This document shows, one piece after another, positions 62,107 through 64,000 of a DNA stretch of 64,000 bases. Every line of letters begins with the position of its first letter. Position 1 is the first letter of the stretch. The notes under the pieces are model-generated. The model did no database searches. It was not told where the DNA came from and saw only the letters and a program-made list of their open reading frames with translations. Origin of the DNA: Sphingobium_A sp965228065 (GTDB lineage Bacteria; Pseudomonadota; Alphaproteobacteria; Sphingomonadales; Sphingomonadaceae); assembly GCA_965228065.1 (NCBI GenBank), contig OZ245788.1, positions 186,001-250,000 of the forward strand, in the 5' to 3' direction. The position numbers and the translations under genes were made by a program.

Positions 62107-63300
62107 ATGACCGAGACGCCCGTGCCCGATATCCAGCAGCAATTGGCTACGCTCAAGCGTCGAATGACCAAGGCCCTGAAGGGCTTCAGCAGCGAATATC
62201 CCAAAGGGGCCAATGAACGCGCCATGATGGCCCATTCACCTGATCGCGCGCTGTTTCCGGTTCCCGAGCTGGTGCTTTTCGGGCTGCACACGATCATGGG
62301 CTGTCGCGCGAGCGGGCCCTGGGAAAAGGTGCGCTGGACCGTTTTCGCGACGGTCGATGGAGAGCCATTCGGCTTCACGCTTCGGAAATTCGGCTTCCGC
62401 ATCCTCGCGCCGCGCGATGTGGCCCCCAAACTTCTGGCGCGTGTGTCGGGGCAATTGTCGGGCTCATTGAAGCTGCTGGAACCGCTTCTCAAACTCTATG
62501 CAACGGCACAGATCGCCGAAGGCAACCTGACGCTCCAGAACCGCTGGCGAATGTACGAGGATCAGTATCGCTATTTCCGCGCCTTGGCGGACGAGGCCTT
62601 CGCTTTCGAACCGCCGGAGATCGCAACGGTAGCAGGGAACAAGGCGAACGACGTCGGCCGCCTTCAGGCCGCGGTGGCGAGTATCAACCGGAAGGGTAAA
62701 GCCGACAGCCACGGCTTCTACGCCTCCGGTGCGATGGTCGACGCCTGGTTCAGCGGGCTCGAGCACCGCATGCTGTTGCTGCGCGCGTTCCTCGGCCAGC
62801 CGCTCGCCAATGGTGCGTTTCCGGCTTTCCTCTCCGCGAAATGGGACGAACGGTTCGCAATGCTGTTCGCCGGCGGAGTCGACGCCGTCGCCGGAAGCCT
62901 GCTCGGCAAGCTCCGCGATGTGAAGGCCGTGATCCGCAACCCACTCGCGCACGGCGGCGTCGAAAATGATGGCGGCGCTTTCTATTTCCATCTTCCCAAG
63001 ATTGGTGCAGTCCCTGCCAATCTGTCGCGCTATCGCGGGCGGCTGGAGATGAGCTTCTTTCCGATTGCCGCTAGCACGCATGAACAGACCTGTCGGCTTT
63101 TCGATGATGTTGACGCGATGCTGACCAGCGGCCCGTTCGCATTGCCCAACGAGTTCGTGCTTTGGGGCATCGACCCGCAATTCGACGCGAAGAGTATCGC
63201 TGAATATGGCGAGGCGATCAGCCAGGGCAGTGAAGCAGTCGAGGCGCTGGTCGACCATCTCGGCCGACTCTGGGAGCAGCACGTGAACATGGACTATTAA
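62107..63300 (+). CDS. HEPN-motif protein of unknown family
   Basis: A 397-aa soluble, mostly helical protein. Its clearest feature is DVKAVIRNPLAHGGVEND, which holds R277-N-P-L-A-H282, the R-x4-H signature of HEPN ribonucleases, placed after a helical stretch as in HEPN domains. The N-terminal part (about 1-170) has no recognised motif. The gene is 22 nt upstream of a second HEPN-like gene, so the pair probably forms an operon. Ribonuclease activity and a defence role are inference. Confidence 0.6.
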   Translation: MTETPVPDIQQQLATLKRRMTKALKGFSSEYPKGANERAMMAHSPDRALFPVPELVLFGLHTIMGCRASGPWEKVRWTVFATVDGEPFGFTLRKFGFRILAPRDVAPKLLARVSGQLSGSLKLLEPLLKLYATAQIAEGNLTLQNRWRMYEDQYRYFRALADEAFAFEPPEIATVAGNKANDVGRLQAAVASINRKGKADSHGFYASGAMVDAWFSGLEHRMLLLRAFLGQPLANGAFPAFLSAKWDERFAMLFAGGVDAVAGSLLGKLRDVKAVIRNPLAHGGVENDGGAFYFHLPKIGAVPANLSRYRGRLEMSFFPIAASTHEQTCRLFDDVDAMLTSGPFALPNEFVLWGIDPQFDAKSIAEYGEAISQGSEAVEALVDHLGRLWEQHVNMDY

Positions 63301-63322
63301 GGCCGGGAAAGGGATAACGACA

Positions 63323-64000
63323 ATGGCCGACATTCCCTATGGAAACCGCCGCGCTGACATCCTCACCCAGCTCTCCCAGAAGGAAAGGCTGGTGTTTATC
63401 GCCGAAGGCCTGCCGATCATCGCGGCCAGCGCGCGGAGTTTCTGGGATGCGGCGCAGCTGCTCGAACAAGGCTCACGCGAGCAGAATGTTCTCGAAGGCT
63501 TTGCAATCGAGGAAGCCGCCAAAGTGCTGATCCTAATGGATCTGGTGCGCTGCCCATCGAAGCACATCGCGCGGCGCGTCAAGGGGATCGTGAAGACGTT
63601 CTATGACCATCTGAGCCGAATTATCTATGCCGACGCACAAGGCTGGCGGCCGGTCGATGTCACCCAGCTTCAGACCTATGTCGATCAGGAGCGACAGGGT
63701 CATTACCTTGAAGGCTATGTCGGCGAATACATCCTGCCGAACTGGAAGCTCTACAGCCGCGAGTCGACGATGTACGCCGACATCGAGGTGCATGAGGACG
63801 GCAAACCGCTATGGTCAGCACCGCGCGGCAATGGGTGCTCGCTGCAGATGTTTGGCGGACCGCCGCTTCCGCTGCTGCTAACCGAAGCAATGGCGGCGCT
63901 CGGCATGTTCACGGTCAAGGGCGTGCGCATCGTCCACCAGACCTGGCAGACGCTCGATTTCATCGATATCCAGCATTTCGACGACCATCGCCGTCTGTTT
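63323..64000 (+). CDS. AbiV-like HEPN protein, partial (runs off the window)
   Basis: The first 226 codons of an open frame starting MADIPYGNRRADILTQLSQK. The segment ARSFWDAAQLLEQGSREQNV leading to IEEAAKVLILMDLVRC resembles the AbiV abortive-infection family (EE..K helix followed by a basic His-containing region). An R-x4-H lies at R76-H81 (RCPSKH). Downstream sequence has no recognised motif. The GGGAAAGGG upstream supports this start. Frame remains open to position 64000. Confidence 0.6.
   Translation, partial: MADIPYGNRRADILTQLSQKERLVFIAEGLPIIAASARSFWDAAQLLEQGSREQNVLEGFAIEEAAKVLILMDLVRCPSKHIARRVKGIVKTFYDHLSRIIYADAQGWRPVDVTQLQTYVDQERQGHYLEGYVGEYILPNWKLYSRESTMYADIEVHEDGKPLWSAPRGNGCSLQMFGGPPLPLLLTEAMAALGMFTVKGVRIVHQTWQTLDFIDIQHFDDHRRLF

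Noticed and set aside
50660..64000. CRISPR array or cas genes near the Cas4-like protein
   Set aside because: No regularly spaced repeats and no cas1, cas2 or effector genes are visible; the Cas4-like domain belongs to a DUF2779 fusion.

Overview
The window looks like a chromosomal segment of a high-GC alphaproteobacterium of the Sphingomonas type (family Sphingomonadaceae). The basis is the codon and GC bias, the family-level character of the proteins (MucR/Ros regulator, cbb3 oxidase cluster with an FnrN-type regulator, sphingomonad-style palindromic repeats) and the gene orders secF-secD-yajC, hslV-hslU, tsaB-rimI, and fur - acyltransferase - miaB - phoH - ybeY - corC. The species cannot be fixed from sequence alone.

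Positions 1 to about 25,900 are mostly housekeeping. In order: the Sec accessory operon (minus strand), tRNA-Pro(GGG), an ABC-F ATPase, a stand-alone receiver protein, the HslVU protease, small accessory proteins, a secreted two-domain M16 peptidase, an RhlE-type DEAD-box helicase, a secreted serpin, an M20 peptidase, a class I amidotransferase-like protein, a NifU/Nfu protein, a RutE-like nitroreductase, tsaB, rimI, mucR and fur, then the acyltransferase-miaB-phoH-ybeY-corC run and a lipoprotein.

Positions 26,100 to 41,200 are a microaerobic respiration region. An FnrN-type iron-sulfur regulator precedes a complete, tightly packed ccoNOQP-ccoGHIS cluster (cbb3 oxidase and its assembly factors, including the 53-aa CcoQ and 58-aa CcoS). 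Next come divergent ompW and hemN-like genes that share an FNR-type box, a FixL-like haem-PAS kinase and a universal stress protein. No fixJ or fixK is visible beside the kinase.

Positions 41,300 to 50,500 hold a small conserved protein, a secreted cyclophilin-like protein and a three-gene export system (adaptor, ATPase, two-FtsX permease). An NtrC-type regulator and its kinase are divergent from it. The intergenic region has a strong sigma-54 promoter and three copies of a TGTCCG-N4-CGGACA-like palindrome. The promoter precedes a small secreted peptide gene at the head of the export cluster.

From tRNA-Ser(GGA) at about 50,570 to the right edge the content becomes accessory. First comes a packaging-like module: ParB-N/DNA methyltransferase, DUF5681 protein, terminase large subunit. 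Next is a three-gene overlapping minus-strand operon of a membrane protein, a PD-(D/E)xK nuclease and a Cas4-like/DEDD exonuclease fusion, then a complete IS110-family (IS1111-type) element. After that lie a MucR paralogue without zinc-binding cysteines, a membrane protein, a HEPN-motif protein and an AbiV-like HEPN protein cut by the window edge. The nuclease operon and the HEPN pair are the best candidates here for an undescribed (probably anti-phage) system. That reading is inference.
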